This document shows, piece by piece, positions 32,618 to 42,395 of a DNA stretch of 64,000 nt. Numbering within the stretch: the stretch's first letter is position 1; each line of letters starts with the position of its first letter. Position numbers and translations under genes: made by a program. The stretch comes from Piezodorus guildinii. Its lineage: Eukaryota; Arthropoda; Insecta; Hemiptera; Pentatomidae. The stretch is taken from the NCBI GenBank assembly GCA_023052935.1, contig CM041294.1:150870899-150934898 (forward strand). The letters are read 5' to 3'. The notes under the pieces are model-generated. The model ran no database searches. It worked only from the letters and a program-made list of their open reading frames with translations, and was not told the DNA's origin.

Positions 32618-35234
32618 ATCTCCGGTTACCGAAGTTTGGGATATAGTACGGAAAATAATGGGTCGAAAACCACCTGTCTCCCTAAACGTGCTCAAAAAAA
32701 ATAATGCTTTGATCACGGATCCTGTGGCTATAGTCAATGCCATTGGAGAATATTTCAGCTTGACATTTTCATCACCACCTGATGAACACTTAGCGACATC
32801 GACAAATGATTCAGTTCGGGTGGGTGTCCAAGTTGAGACTTTGAACCTTCCTTTTTCATACTTAGAATTTAGCCGAGCCTTAAAATCATGTAAGGAATGC
32901 TCTCCGGGACCTGATAAAATAACGTACAGTATGTTGAAAAATCTTTCATATTACAACAAAATTCAAATTCATAAATTTCTAAACAAGGCTTACTGCTCCA
33001 CCTTCTTCCCCGACGATTGGCACAAGTCGGAAATTATACCAATCCTTAAAAAAGGTAAGCCTAAAGAATTAACTTCTAGTTACCGTCCGATCGCACTCAC
33101 TAGTTGCCTTTTTAAGCTATTGGAACGAATGGTTGCGAATCGTTTAAAATGGTTTATCGAAAGGAACAATTTACTAAACGTTTGGCAAAGTGGCTTTCGG
33201 TCTGGTAGATCAACATCGGATAATTTAATAAAGCTGGAAACTGAAGTTTTAGGATCATTTAGATCAAAAGAATCCCTTCTAGCCGTTTTCTTGGATATCG
33301 AAAATGCGTTTAACTCAGTAAACAAAACTAATATTTTGGGAAAATTATCGGAAATTGGGATTTATGGTCAACTATTTCAATTCATTTCGAACTTCCTAAG
33401 TAATAGAACGTTTTACATAAAATCCGGCAGTGTTCTATCAAGGATATTTGAGCAGTCTAGCGGCGTCCCACAAGGAAGCGTTCTAAGCCCAATCTTATTC
33501 AGCCTGGTCATAGATGGAGTTGCCACAGCCCTAAAGCTACCAGCTACAGCCTTGATGTATGCTGACGATGTTGTGGTGTATGTAAAGGGTAAGGATCCAA
33601 CTCATATACGCAATATTTTACAGGAGTCTTTATTAAACATTACTTCTTGGCTAGACAACCACGGCTTTAGAATATCTGTCCCCAAATCTCAGGGGATACT
33701 ATTTACAAGAAAGCGAAATTTTACTGTCGAAAACGTTAAAATCAGGGGGGAAGAATTACCATATCGGACAAGCGTAAAATATCTCGGTGTAATTTTAGAC
33801 CGCTCTCTTAGGTGGACTTCTCATATTAAACAAGTTAGATCAAATTGTTTTCAGGCTTTAAATGTTTTAAAAATTGCTAATAATTATAACTGGGGAGCGG
33901 ACAGAATCAGCTTAATCCGATTATATTTGACTCTTATACGTCCCAAATTGGAATATGCTTGTACAGCATACGGCTCCGCGAGCAAAAGAACGCTAGAGAT
34001 GCTTGAGCCGGTTCAAAACACAGCTCTTCGCATAGCCACGGGGGCTTTCCGCTCAAGTCCCACCGCGAGTCTTGAAGTTGAAGCTGGTGTAATGCCTCTG
34101 AGTATACGGAGACAGATTCTAGACTTAGCTTATTACGTTAAAGTTCTATCTCGACCAAATCACCCATTAAATAATTTGTTCGGCCAGTCAGAAATGAACC
34201 AACAAATTAACCAATTGAAACTTTCACTACCAGAAAGATGCTCTGTACACAGATCCAAACTTGACCTTCATTCCTTACCGACGCCTCTGGTCTTTCGACT
34301 ATTGCAATCAGAACCGTGGCTACATTCAATACCTAAAACACACCGTATGAACTGCAAAAGGGGCAAAGATATAATCAGCCAATCAGAACAGAAATTGCAA
34401 TTTCTGCAATTTCAGCGGAAACATAGCGGGTGGACCTATATTTATACGGATGGATCCAAAACAACAGATGGAGTGGGCTCCGCTGTAATCTCGGAGGGCG
34501 TAAAAATGTATTCGTTACCACCTTTTTGTTCATCATATCACGCTGAGATGCTTGCAATAAATCGCGCGGTGCATGATTACATTAGCAGCACAGGGAACGC
34601 ATTTATCTGCACAGATTCCAAGTCGGCTCTTAAGGCTTTAACAAATACATTTTCTGTGGACCCACTTGTGGTAGATACATTAACACAATTAAATGCATTG
34701 GAGAGGGTTGGTAGAAGAATAGAATTTATATGGTTACCTGGTCACTGTGGCATAAAAGGAAACGAACTAGCTGATACCAAAGCGAAATTAGCTGTAACAG
34801 AAGGTATGTTTGTTCCGGGTGCGTCAACGCGGGAAGTAATCGCCCTCATAAAAGAAAAGGCCACAGAACATTGGCAAAAAGTATGGTTTTTTATGAGGGA
34901 GAATAAACTTAGAGTAGTCGAGCCTTCAGTGAAACCCAACCGAGCAGACCTACGGCTGTGCAGGAAGGAGGAAGTGGTACTGGCTCGACTGAGGATTGGC
35001 CACACAAGGCTTACTCACGGCTACCTGATGGCGAGGGGATCACCGCCTCAATGTACCTCCTGTGGGGTTCTCCTCACAGTACCACATATACTGTTGGATT
35101 GCTTTTCCTTCGAAGCCGAGCGAAGAGGGATTGGTATGGAGACTGATATTGGAACAATATTGCAAAATACGCAGGAGTCAGCCACCAATCTGATGAATTA
35201 TCTAAAAGACACATCAATATTTTCCAAAATTTAA
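32618..35234 (+). CDS. I-like ORF2 C-terminal part: reverse transcriptase + RNase H
   Basis: About 871 codons are open to the stop at 35,234. The frame runs a few codons into REP-A upstream, and no native start is present. Counting from 32,601, the reverse transcriptase has SYRPIALTS (160-168), FRSGRSTSDN (199-208), FLDIENAFNSV (catalytic Asp231-232 region), SSGVPQGSVLSP and YADD (320-323). RNase H follows with IYTDGSK, an AEMLAINRAV Glu, CTDSKSAL and WLPGHCGIKGNELAD, so all four acidic positions look present. The C-terminus has a Cys/His cluster (CTSCGV...HILLDC). RT plus RNase H marks the I/R1/LOA group of LINEs. The open state suggests recent insertion, but without endonuclease and ORF1 it is not autonomous. 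Confidence 0.9.
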
Positions 35235-35525
35235 AAAAAAAAAAAAAGAAAAAAAAGTTTCTGTTTTTATTTTTAATATTATATATATATATATATAATT
35301 ATTATTATTTTTTATTTTTATTTTTTTTTTTATTCTTTTCTTATATGTAGTTATCGTATATAATTGTTTGTATTTATGTATTTTTAGTGTATTATGTATT
35401 TTATTTTATTATGTATTATGTATTTTGTGATTAGTATATTTGTATGTATTATTTTCGTATTGTATGTATTATTTCGTATATTATGTATAATGTTTGTATG
35501 CTATTTTATTATTTATCATGTATGT

Positions 35526-35638
35526 ATTATTATTAGTATATATGTATTATTATTAGTATATATGTATGTATTATTAGTATATATGTATGTATTATTAGTA
35601 TATATGTATGTATTATTAGTATATATGTATGTATTATT
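35526..35638 (+). repeat. About 20-bp tandem repeat in the LINE 3'UTR
   Basis: Five or six units of the ATATATGTATGTATTATTAG type, the first two slightly shorter, preceded by looser TATTATGTATT repeats from 35,391. It lies within the 3'UTR of the I-like element. The open frame across it (VLLVYMY repeats) is an artefact of the repetition. Confidence 0.85.
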
Positions 35639-35790
35639 ACTTTTATTATATTGTATCTGCATTATTAGTTTAGGGCTAAAATAACCTCTATGGTTGAAAA
35701 GCCTTTATGTTACAAATAAATAAATAAATCTAGATCATAAGTTTCCAAAGAAAATGAAATTACGTTTTATTAAAATCAACTTAAAATATT

Positions 35791-35883
35791 AAATAGTTTT
35801 CAGCAATAAGACATAATATATAAAATGGCTGTATGGTGTATGCCAATGCCATCCATTCATGGAAAAAAAAAAAAAAAAAAAAA
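35791..35883 (+). mobile_element. Very short retroposed sequence with poly(A) and 13-bp duplication
   Basis: 72 bases (35,791-35,862) followed by about 21 A. The segment is flanked by the perfect repeat AACTTAAAATATT at 35,778-35,790 and 35,884-35,896, and is absent from other REP-A copies. The body ends ATGCCAATGCCATCCATTCA + TGG and could form a small hairpin (ATGGC with GCCAT). The source transcript is unknown: the 3' tip of a LINE or a small RNA are both possible. Confidence 0.75.
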
Positions 35884-36199
35884 AACTTAAAATATTTTAA
35901 AATTGAATTATATCTAATAGTTGTTAAATTGATTTTAACAATCGTGGTAAGTGAAAGTCGTGTGTTGCCCGCACTAAATATTTTACTGATGATTTCAATA
36001 ACAACTTAAGATTCAGTAAATATTTTTAATCAATTATATACGACCTATTTTGATCTATTACATTTTGCCATCTTTGAGGTAATTTTCTTTTTTTGTTCTT
36101 CTAGATCGGCGCTTTTGCGCGAGAACTGCTTGGCGTCTTCCAAGTATTCGGTTTCGAACCGAGAAAATGTAAAATTAAAATACATTTAATTTTACATAA

Positions 36200-36562
36200 A
36201 TGTAATGAGTTTAATCAAAATCGTTAAGGTAATCCTGAAATTCCGGCTAATGTAGGTGGGTGAAAGTAAGAATGTGGAAAATACATGGTTTGAAGCGGCT
36301 CTTATTGTTATACCCGTTCAATTTTGGTCAAAATTTTGCAGTGACGTCTAAAGTATATATTACAATTGTCCTCAATTTGAAACTTTGGTTTCGTAGGACT
36401 TTCATCTTGCGAAATAGACTCACTACCAAACACAAACACACACATTCTTGAAGGATGTGGTCGTTTGTACTAAAAGGACTCTAAAAATTGTAATATCCGT
36501 TAAAAACTCCAATTCGAAAGCTTTCACTATATCATATATTTCATGTATTGGTATGTGAAAGT
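36200..36562 (-). repeat. REP-A divergent copy, 5' half
   Basis: The minus strand begins ACTTTCACATACCAATACAT at 36,562, then the TTCGAATTGGAG, CATCCTTCAAGAATGTGTGT and GTTTAATCAAAATCG-type blocks on its complement. It is more diverged than most copies and has no 3' end. 35,986-36,199 between this and the previous copy is non-coding. Confidence 0.6.
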
Positions 36563-36902
36563 AATAATAATAATCATACATACCGCAGACACGTCTACCT
36601 CATCAACATTAACACCAAGCGGCTTACTCTCAATAAAGCTTTCAAAATGCAAGGACACCCAGCGTGCGACCAGAACACTCGCGTAAATAATCCCAACATA
36701 TCTTATAATTCATTCCCCTCCTTGGTCGTGTAGAGGTATAATGTTCCTATAATCAATTAGTGCTTGTATCATTTAAATCATACTCTCGAATATATCATTT
36801 TACTGATGCAGACTCCACGAATCGCGATATAACAACTGACATTATTAACATATCAATCCAATGCTACAAAAAGTTTAAGAGTGGTAAGAAATACTTAAAT
36901 GA
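36563..36902. other. Non-coding stretch
   Basis: No feature seen. Short open frames here resemble nothing. Confidence 0.4.
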
Positions 36903-37071
36903 GTTTCTTTTTTTTGTTTTTGAAATATGGGTGTTGAAATCAGGAAATTTTTTCAAAATATTTTAATTTTATTTTCATTTAAATCATACATATAATGAAA
37001 ATAAAATTAAAATATTTTGAAAAAATTTCCTGATTTCAACATCCATATATCAAAAACAAAAAAAAAGAAAC
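36903..37071. repeat. Large near-perfect palindrome (about 77-base arms, 14-base loop)
   Basis: 36,903-36,979 (GTTTCTTTTTTTTGTTTTTG and following) is repeated inverted at 36,994-37,071 with only a few mismatches. The loop is TAAATCATACATAT. An RNA from either strand would form a long hairpin. It directly abuts a SINE-2 copy. Confidence 0.9.
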
Positions 37072-37336
37072 ACTATACCCATATGACGTACTCTTTCTAG
37101 GCCAACGGCCGTGCGATGAGGATATTCGGCCGAGATCACACTCAGCCGCCAGGTTTTTCCCCATTTTTAGGAACCACTTTATAGAGGCTGGGTGTGCCCC
37201 AGGAGGGTCTCCATACCCCAGGATCGTCCCCCGGCTGAAATAACAGAATATATAATATTCCGCCACAGCCGGGATTCGAACCCAGGACCCGGAGCACAGT
37301 AGACTAGCGCTCAACCCACTAGACCACGCCGCTCCA
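37072..37336 (-). mobile_element. SINE-2 copy, tRNA-derived
   Basis: On the minus strand it starts GGAGCGGCGTGGTCTAGTGG (A-box-like) and GTTGAGCGCTAGTCTACTGT, then CTGGGTTCGAATCCCGGCTG (B box), i.e. a tRNA-like head of about 70 bases. The body follows (CCAGGAGGGTCTCCATACCC complement region, GGCCAACGGCCGTGC) to about 37,080. A second copy lies at 39,510-39,714. Confidence 0.8.
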
Positions 37337-37436
37337 TATAAGGTGTTGAAGAGTGTTGAAATTATTAGTTTATTTGACCTGAAACATACGATTCCCTCGA
37401 AGCTCAATGTAATTCTTTATCCACTTTTCAACTATA

Positions 37437-37492
37437 ACTTTATTTGAAAGTTCATAAATTTATTTTATCAACAAGGATAAGTGAAAGTCGTG
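37437..37492 (+). repeat. REP-A 3'-end stub
   Basis: Contains AAGGATAAGTGAAAGTCGTG + TGTT, the REP-A 3' terminus, without the GCACCAG tail. Confidence 0.55.
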
Positions 37493-37599
37493 TGTTATTA
37501 AAAATTATTAATTTAATTATTTTATGGATGATGTATAGATCTCTCAATATACTCCTGTCCTTGGCACGTTGATTTTAGATGACAAAATGATTATATAAC

Positions 37600-37885
37600 C
37601 TAACCTTCCCCTTCACAACAAAAGGCTCATCTATATTACCATCATAAGGCCTATCTGGACGTACGGAGTTGAGCTTTGAGCTCTACTAAACCATTGAACT
37701 CTTCCCGAATTCAATCCTTACAATCCAAAATCCTTCGAAAAATTCTCAATGCCCCTTACTTTGTCACCAACAAACTCATCCATAAAGACCTTAATGTGCC
37801 ATGTGTTGCTGATTTAGCTCGTAAGAGGTATCAATCCTTCCATGAAAAACTCCACTCCCACTTTAACCCACTAGTTCAAATGCAT
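37600..37885 (+). pseudogene. Family B ORF2 fragment
   Basis: Reads KRLIYITIIRPIWTYGVEL, then (after a small deletion and a shift into frame 37,676) STKPLNSSRIQSLQSKILRK, APYFVTNKLIHKDLNV and RYQSFHEKLHSHFNPLV. It is truncated at both ends, with no 3'UTR. Confidence 0.8.
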
Positions 37886-38109
37886 ATTACTATACGTTTC
37901 AAGAAAAATAATAAGTACTTATTTGAATGAAAATCGTATTTTTAACTATCTGGAAGCAAAATCATCTTAATTGAATTAATTAGCAAAGATACTATTCCAA
38001 TTTATAAGAAATATATTTAAGCATATTAAGCATCGCATCCATGTTTTGCTTGTGGTTTCCCGTAAAAACATGTTAAATTGTTATTAGTAAAAGGGGTTAT
38101 TACTGGATC

Positions 38110-38275
38110 TTAAAAGAACACGTTTTTTTCTGTAGGTAGTTTCTTGGTTACCACATACCCAAACAACTGCAACGCGCTTTATAGTTACTACTCATAAACA
38201 TATTTATGAAAAGTCAAATAAAGACAAAATAAAATATTCGCGAGCAAAGCCGCGGGTTACAGCTAGTTTACACTA
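38110..38275 (-). repeat. Repeat E copy, inverted
   Basis: The minus strand starts AACTAGCTGTAACCCGCGGC and matches 15,184-15,350 through GTGGTAACCAAGAAACTACC. 37,886-38,109 is non-coding. Confidence 0.65.
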
Positions 38276-38324
38276 TGTATTTACCTATAAAGTTTTAAAT
38301 TTCAATACATTAAAACAAATTAAA

Positions 38325-38525
38325 TTACGGTTTAGATGTTCCCCTATTTCGCATTCGATGCAGGCACGATCCTTGCAGGACACTCTTCAGATCTTGCTTG
38401 GGTGGTCCGAGGCAATTGCACTTATTAGTGACTAGGTGTCCAGCTATGCATTCGCCATCGCATAATGTTGTGCGATTTCGAAATAAGGCTAGGTCGTACA
38501 AGCGAATAGGAAAACCACACTTGCT
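38325..38525 (-). CDS. Candidate Cys-rich open frame, possible terminal exon, unidentified
   Basis: A GC-richer patch on the minus strand has an open frame of 66 residues ending in TAA at 38,325. It has no usable ATG and an in-frame stop just upstream (38,526-38,528). The peptide contains KCGFP, LCDGECIAGHL, NKCNCLGPP and GSCLHR: seven Cys in about 50 residues, a density typical of small secreted domains. An AG just before the first Cys codon could be a splice acceptor, but no pyrimidine tract precedes it. I do not recognise the family. It may be a lone exon, a fragment, or chance. Confidence 0.25.
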   Translation of the reverse strand, partial: SKCGFPIRLYDLALFRNRTTLCDGECIAGHLVTNKCNCLGPPKQDLKSVLQGSCLHRMRNRGTSKP

Positions 38526-38610
38526 TTAAGTATTGCCTTCTCGGCACGTAGAAACTCCTCGTTCTACGCTTTGTTTCAGGTAATATTAATTTTTCATAAC
38601 ATCTATTTTT

Positions 38611-39132
38611 ACTTTAACTTACCTATATATGAAATATATAGTAAGGGAAAGTTTTGCGGTCGTGAAAATTTTTGAATCCCGGAAACACACGTTTTAGGCT
38701 CCTCTGAGTCCAAATAACCAAGTCCCGCAAAAAGGTCTATGTGTGTGTGTGGTTTTGTGTGTGTCTGAAAGAGAAAAACTATTTTTTACGTAATTTTGCT
38801 TAATACCCATGTTGATATTAGGAACAGTAAAATAGACTTATAATATACCGTTGGAAAAAGAAATGTTTTAGAAAAAATATTATCTGATACACTGATAAGT
38901 TGTAAAATGTAATATAAACCGAAGAATAAGGAATAAACCTATTACTGATTAACAATTTAATGTAGTTATATTATTTAATCTAATTCATATGTTCCCAACG
39001 AAACTTTATGTAATAATATATTATCAAAATCCACTCAGAATATTTATTAAATTGACGTATATTTATTAGGTTTTAAATTGATTTTAACAGTCGAGATATG
39101 TGATAGTCGTGTGTTGCCCGCACTAGATTTTT
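38611..39132 (+). repeat. REP-A copy with internal deletion
   Basis: Starts ACTTTAACTTACCTATATAT and has GAAATATATAGTAAGGGAAA. It jumps from the (GT)n tract near 38,745 to the later GAAAGAGAAAAACTATTTTT block. It ends GTCGAGATATGTGATAGTCG and TTGCCCGCACTAGATTTTT. About 300 bases of the middle are missing. Confidence 0.8.
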
Positions 39133-39509
39133 CAAGAATACATAATGCGATACCTGCTTTCTTCATCTTCCCTTTCAAAGCGCTCATCCCCGACATCATA
39201 TTTAGCACGATCCTCCCTACTACGCCTCTTAATACCCTTAGACGCCTGGAAAGTCAGTGAAAATTTATTTTTTTGAATTCGTTCACACTAAACCTTTGTT
39301 TATACGAGAAAAATACTAGCTCTGTTTTCCGCATTGTGTAACTATCTAAATTCTTCTGAATCCTCAACTCCCTTTCGACAAAATGACATAACATAACTTT
39401 ATTCTCGAATACCTCTGGGCGTTATTCATTCTCCAATGTCAGTTTTCATGTTACACGCCCGTTTAGAACCGTAGGTCTTGGGATCAGTACATATAGTGAT
39501 TTGTACCGT
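39133..39509. other. Non-coding stretch
   Basis: No feature recognised. Confidence 0.4.
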
Positions 39510-39714
39510 TTCTAGGCCAACGGCCGTGCAATGAGGTGATTAGACCGAAATAAAGCACGGAAGAGGCTGGGAGTGCTCCAGAAGGGTCTCCGTATCCCAA
39601 GGTCGCACTCGGCTGATATGAAAGAATAAATAATATTCTGCAAAAGTCCGGAGTTAGAACCTGGGACCCAGAGAACAGTAGACTTGTGCCCTACCCACTA
39701 GAAAACATCGCTCC
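39510..39714 (-). mobile_element. SINE-2 copy, more diverged
   Basis: Matches 37,072-37,336: the minus-strand head GGAGCGATGTTTTCTAGTGG, GTTCTAACTCCGGA in place of the B box, and the body to TTGGCCTAGAA. The mutated B box suggests a dead copy. Confidence 0.75.
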
Positions 39715-39721
39715 TTTAATA

Positions 39722-40420
39722 TTAGGTTGTGTCACATAAAATGTCCGTTTTTAAGGTAAAGGATTTTTATTAAAAATACGATATGAAAACAAGATAATTT
39801 TATTCGAAGTATTTACCTTTTTTTTCTACACATTTTTTTCCAACGTGACGCCAACTTTTTTATCCCCGAACTGAAAAACTCTGAGCTTTGAAGTGAAACA
39901 AATTCTGAAAACGCACTTTTCACTTGATCATCATTTTCAAAAAGTTTTCCTTCGACGAAGTTGTCTAAATTCCTGAACAGGTGGTAACCTGTGGGAGACA
40001 AGTCGAGAGAATATGGTGGGTGCGGAAAGAACTTCGTAGCCCAGTTCTTTCAATTTTTGCACGGTATGTTTTGAAACGCTTGCTGCCGCTCAGTGAGATC
40101 ATGAGGTACCCATGTATCGAGCTTTTTTACTTTCCCAATACATTTAAATGTCTGGAAACGGTAGATGCACTTGCATTTCGTTGTGCTGAGAGTCCTTTAA
40201 CTGTTTGGTAGGGGTTTCCTTCTATTGTATGTATTGAGGACTTCGTTATCTATTACGACGGAGGTTTCCTCGGCAAGTCGTATCCCAAGCTGAAAACTTA
40301 GGAAACCAACGGCGAATGGTCCGTTCATTAACACTCCATTCCCAAACTGCAAAATTTCTAGGGCCTCATCTTTAATGGCGAGTTTAAACTATTACTCAAA
40401 AATGTGTTTTCCATTTTCAT
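39722..40420 (-). pseudogene. Mariner-family transposase, internally deleted and frameshifted
   Basis: The minus strand gives, in order: NERTIRRWFPKFS (helix-turn-helix region), EGNPYQTVKGLSAQRN, STVSRHLNVLGKVKKLDTWV and PHDLTERQQ (N-terminal half). It then jumps to HTVQKLKELGYEVL and HPPYSLDLSPTGYHLFRNLD near the C-terminus. The segment with the first two catalytic Asp is deleted; the Asp in YSLDLSP remains. At least two one-base shifts break the frame. The end at 39,722 begins TTAGGTTGTGTCACATAAAA after TA, as mariner ends do. The opposite terminal repeat is not recognisable. Confidence 0.88.
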
Positions 40421-41260
40421 ATTTGGAGGTATAAATAAAAAGTGGGTAATTGATTGGAAGCTAACATTTAATAAAACAAAGGTAGATAATACTAACTGTT
40501 TACATTAATATGTAAACGTTTCGGAGAAACACAAGAACTCTGCAAAATCTTTTATGTAATTTCAGAACTTAAACGACATTTATGTAAACAACCAATAATA
40601 ACACAAATGGTTGATAAATAGTAGAAAAACAATGCATATTATCGACTATTTACTATTTCATCATTCATAGACTCGTGAAGTCATATGAGAATGCTAGACT
40701 TCCACTAATTACGTGTTGATGACTGAGGACAGCTGGTGACCCAGTTACCATGGCAACAGCTGACTCCTTTGACGTAACGTCCTATTCCCATCAAACGTGT
40801 GTGAATAATTTAGTATTTTCGGACCCAGTTTTATTTAAATATTATGATTATGATTTTTGTTATCTTGACGGCTAAAGTTCAGGCTTCTATTTTTATTTCT
40901 TTATTTTACATATTTATAGTAGTGATATGCTCGCCTGATATGCTGATTATTCAATGAATATTTTTAGTAAAAATAAAGTTATTCCGTTGAATGAATGCTT
41001 ATTATAACTCATCCGCACCTGCCGCATAGATATGACGTTCATCGGATTAATTTTCAAAAAGGCATTTTATTTTTAAGTAAGCTTGTGCTTCTATATATTC
41101 GAGGAATTTCGATAAAAGACTTCGGCTTTAGAATTTTTTTAGCACACGTTCTCTTGCTAAAACTGTTAAAAACCACGACTGTTGTAGAAGTTGGTATTAA
41201 ATTCATAGAGACTAGGTACCGCAGAGTCGTTCCACGGTTGAAATCACTGAAAAATAAATT
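40421..41260. other. Non-coding stretch
   Basis: AT-rich sequence with no recognisable gene. The frames around 40,995-41,342 are unremarkable, and the minus one overlaps the RTE tail. Confidence 0.45.
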
Positions 41261-41274
41261 ATTTATAATATTTA

Positions 41275-42356
41275 ATAATAATAGGCTTACCAAACCCGAA
41301 GGTTCCATGCCGATACCACCAAACTTCGCCTGCACAGACTAGTCCAATGTTCGCCGGTCAAGCCCAAGCCCCCGAGATCAGCCTTGATGCAATCCTCCCA
41401 TCGACGCTTTGGCCTACCTTTCGGACGCCTACCAGTCGGATCAGCGAATACCAACTTTCTCGGAATCCGTTCCTCACCGAGCCCAACAACTTTACGCGCC
41501 GATTTGAGTCTCCGCGATGCTATCAACTCAATTATATTCACAGGGTACAAACTCCGCAATTCCGCGTTGTGCAACCTTCTAAACTCCCCAGTGGCCTCAT
41601 CTCTCTTCGGGCCAAATATTTTACGCAGTACCTTATTTTCGAAAACCTTAAGCAGTTGTCCATCCTTCAAAGTAAGCGGCCACGTTTCACATCCGTAAAG
41701 AACCGTCGGAAGAATAATAGTTTTATAAATTCTAACCTTTAAGTTTTTAGACAGAAGCCGCAAGCTAAGTAATTTAGCAACTGAATAATAACACGCATTT
41801 CCCACCTTTAACCGGGACTTTATTTCTTCCTGGATTTCATTTTTTCTTGTTATCTTTGAACCTAAATACTTGAATTTCTCTACGTGTTCAAAAGTATGAC
41901 CTGATATATTAATATCATCAAGATCGCCACCATTTCTGCTACTAATCATATATTTCGTCTTATCGGTATTAAATTCGAGTCCTATTTCTTTACCGGGTTT
42001 TATTAACACACTTGTATTTAGTTGTATGTCTTCAGCTAGCAGTACCAAATCATCGGCATACCCCAAAACCGGAATCTTGTCACCCATATTTAAGCCTTTC
42101 TCGGTACACATCACCTTTTCTATAACATATTCTAAGGCTATATTAAACAAAACAGGTGAAAGGGAGTCACCCTGTTTCAAACCTGATCGCACCTCAAATC
42201 TCTCGGAGTAATAATGACCGATTCTAACTATATGAAATGTTTCCGACAAACACATCTCTACTAGATTTACTAACTTTCTAGGTTAGTAAACCAAGTAGAG
42301 ATAAATAGATACATAGTAGATAAATAGATATATAAATGAATAGATAAATAGTAGAG
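41275..42356 (-). mobile_element. RTE-like LINE, 5'-truncated with 5'-end fold-back
   Basis: Flanked by a 14-bp direct repeat, ATTTATAATATTTA, at 41,261-41,274 and 42,357-42,370. The 3' end has an (ATT)n tail. The coding part stops at about 42,282. The remaining 42,283-42,356 starts with an inverted copy of 19 bases of the same coding region (TTAGTAAACCAAGTAGAGA, 16 of 19 matching), then TAGATAAA-like repeats before the target duplication. Confidence 0.85.
41287..42276 (-). CDS. RTE-like reverse transcriptase C-terminal part, open
   Basis: About 322 or more codons are open on the minus strand: MCLSETFHIV, SGLKQGDSLSPVLFNIALEY, GYADDLVLLAED (YADD box; two residues fewer than the relatives just after it), FKYLGSKITRKNE, KSRLKVGNACYYSVAKLL, YGCETWPLTL, FGPKRDE and GRRPKGRPKRRWEDC. 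It ends ...LVVSAWNLRVW. The N-terminal half of RT and the endonuclease are absent. It is the least damaged of the three RTE-like copies here but cannot be autonomous. The Met at 42,255 is internal to the ancestral protein. Confidence 0.85.
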   Translation of the reverse strand, partial: KLVNLVEMCLSETFHIVRIGHYYSERFEVRSGLKQGDSLSPVLFNIALEYVIEKVMCTEKGLNMGDKIPVLGYADDLVLLAEDIQLNTSVLIKPGKEIGLEFNTDKTKYMISSRNGGDLDDINISGHTFEHVEKFKYLGSKITRKNEIQEEIKSRLKVGNACYYSVAKLLSLRLLSKNLKVRIYKTIILPTVLYGCETWPLTLKDGQLLKVFENKVLRKIFGPKRDEATGEFRRLHNAELRSLYPVNIIELIASRRLKSARKVVGLGEERIPRKLVFADPTGRRPKGRPKRRWEDCIKADLGGLGLTGEHWTSLCRRSLVVSAWNLRVW

Positions 42357-42395
42357 ATTTATAATATTTAGTGTTCGAAAATTAAAAAGCAATCT

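Larger units (their letters stand above)
32618..35724 (+). mobile_element. I-like (RT + RNase H) non-LTR retrotransposon, 5'-truncated
   Basis: It sits in REP-A with a 13-bp flanking repeat, TAAATCTA(A/G)ATCA, at 32,605-32,617 and 35,725-35,737 (one mismatch). It lacks ORF1 and the endonuclease. The 3'UTR of about 490 bases holds an A-rich stretch just after the stop, a GTAT/TATT-rich tract and a tandem repeat. It ends in an (AAAT)n tail. Confidence 0.88.
31967..35985 (+). repeat. REP-A copy, second of the pair, split by two retroposed insertions
   Basis: Starts ACTTTCATTTACCTATATAT at 31,967. It runs to about 32,617, resumes at 35,725, and ends GTGGTAAGTGAAAGTCGTGT and GCACTAAATATTTT near 35,985. 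The RNase H-type LINE (32,618-35,724) and a 93-base poly(A) insert (35,791-35,883) interrupt it. Confidence 0.85.

Noticed and set aside
35391..35684. 96-codon frame with VLLVYMY repeats
   Set aside because: It is a translation of the TATTATTAG/GTATATATG tandem repeat in a LINE 3'UTR, not a protein gene.
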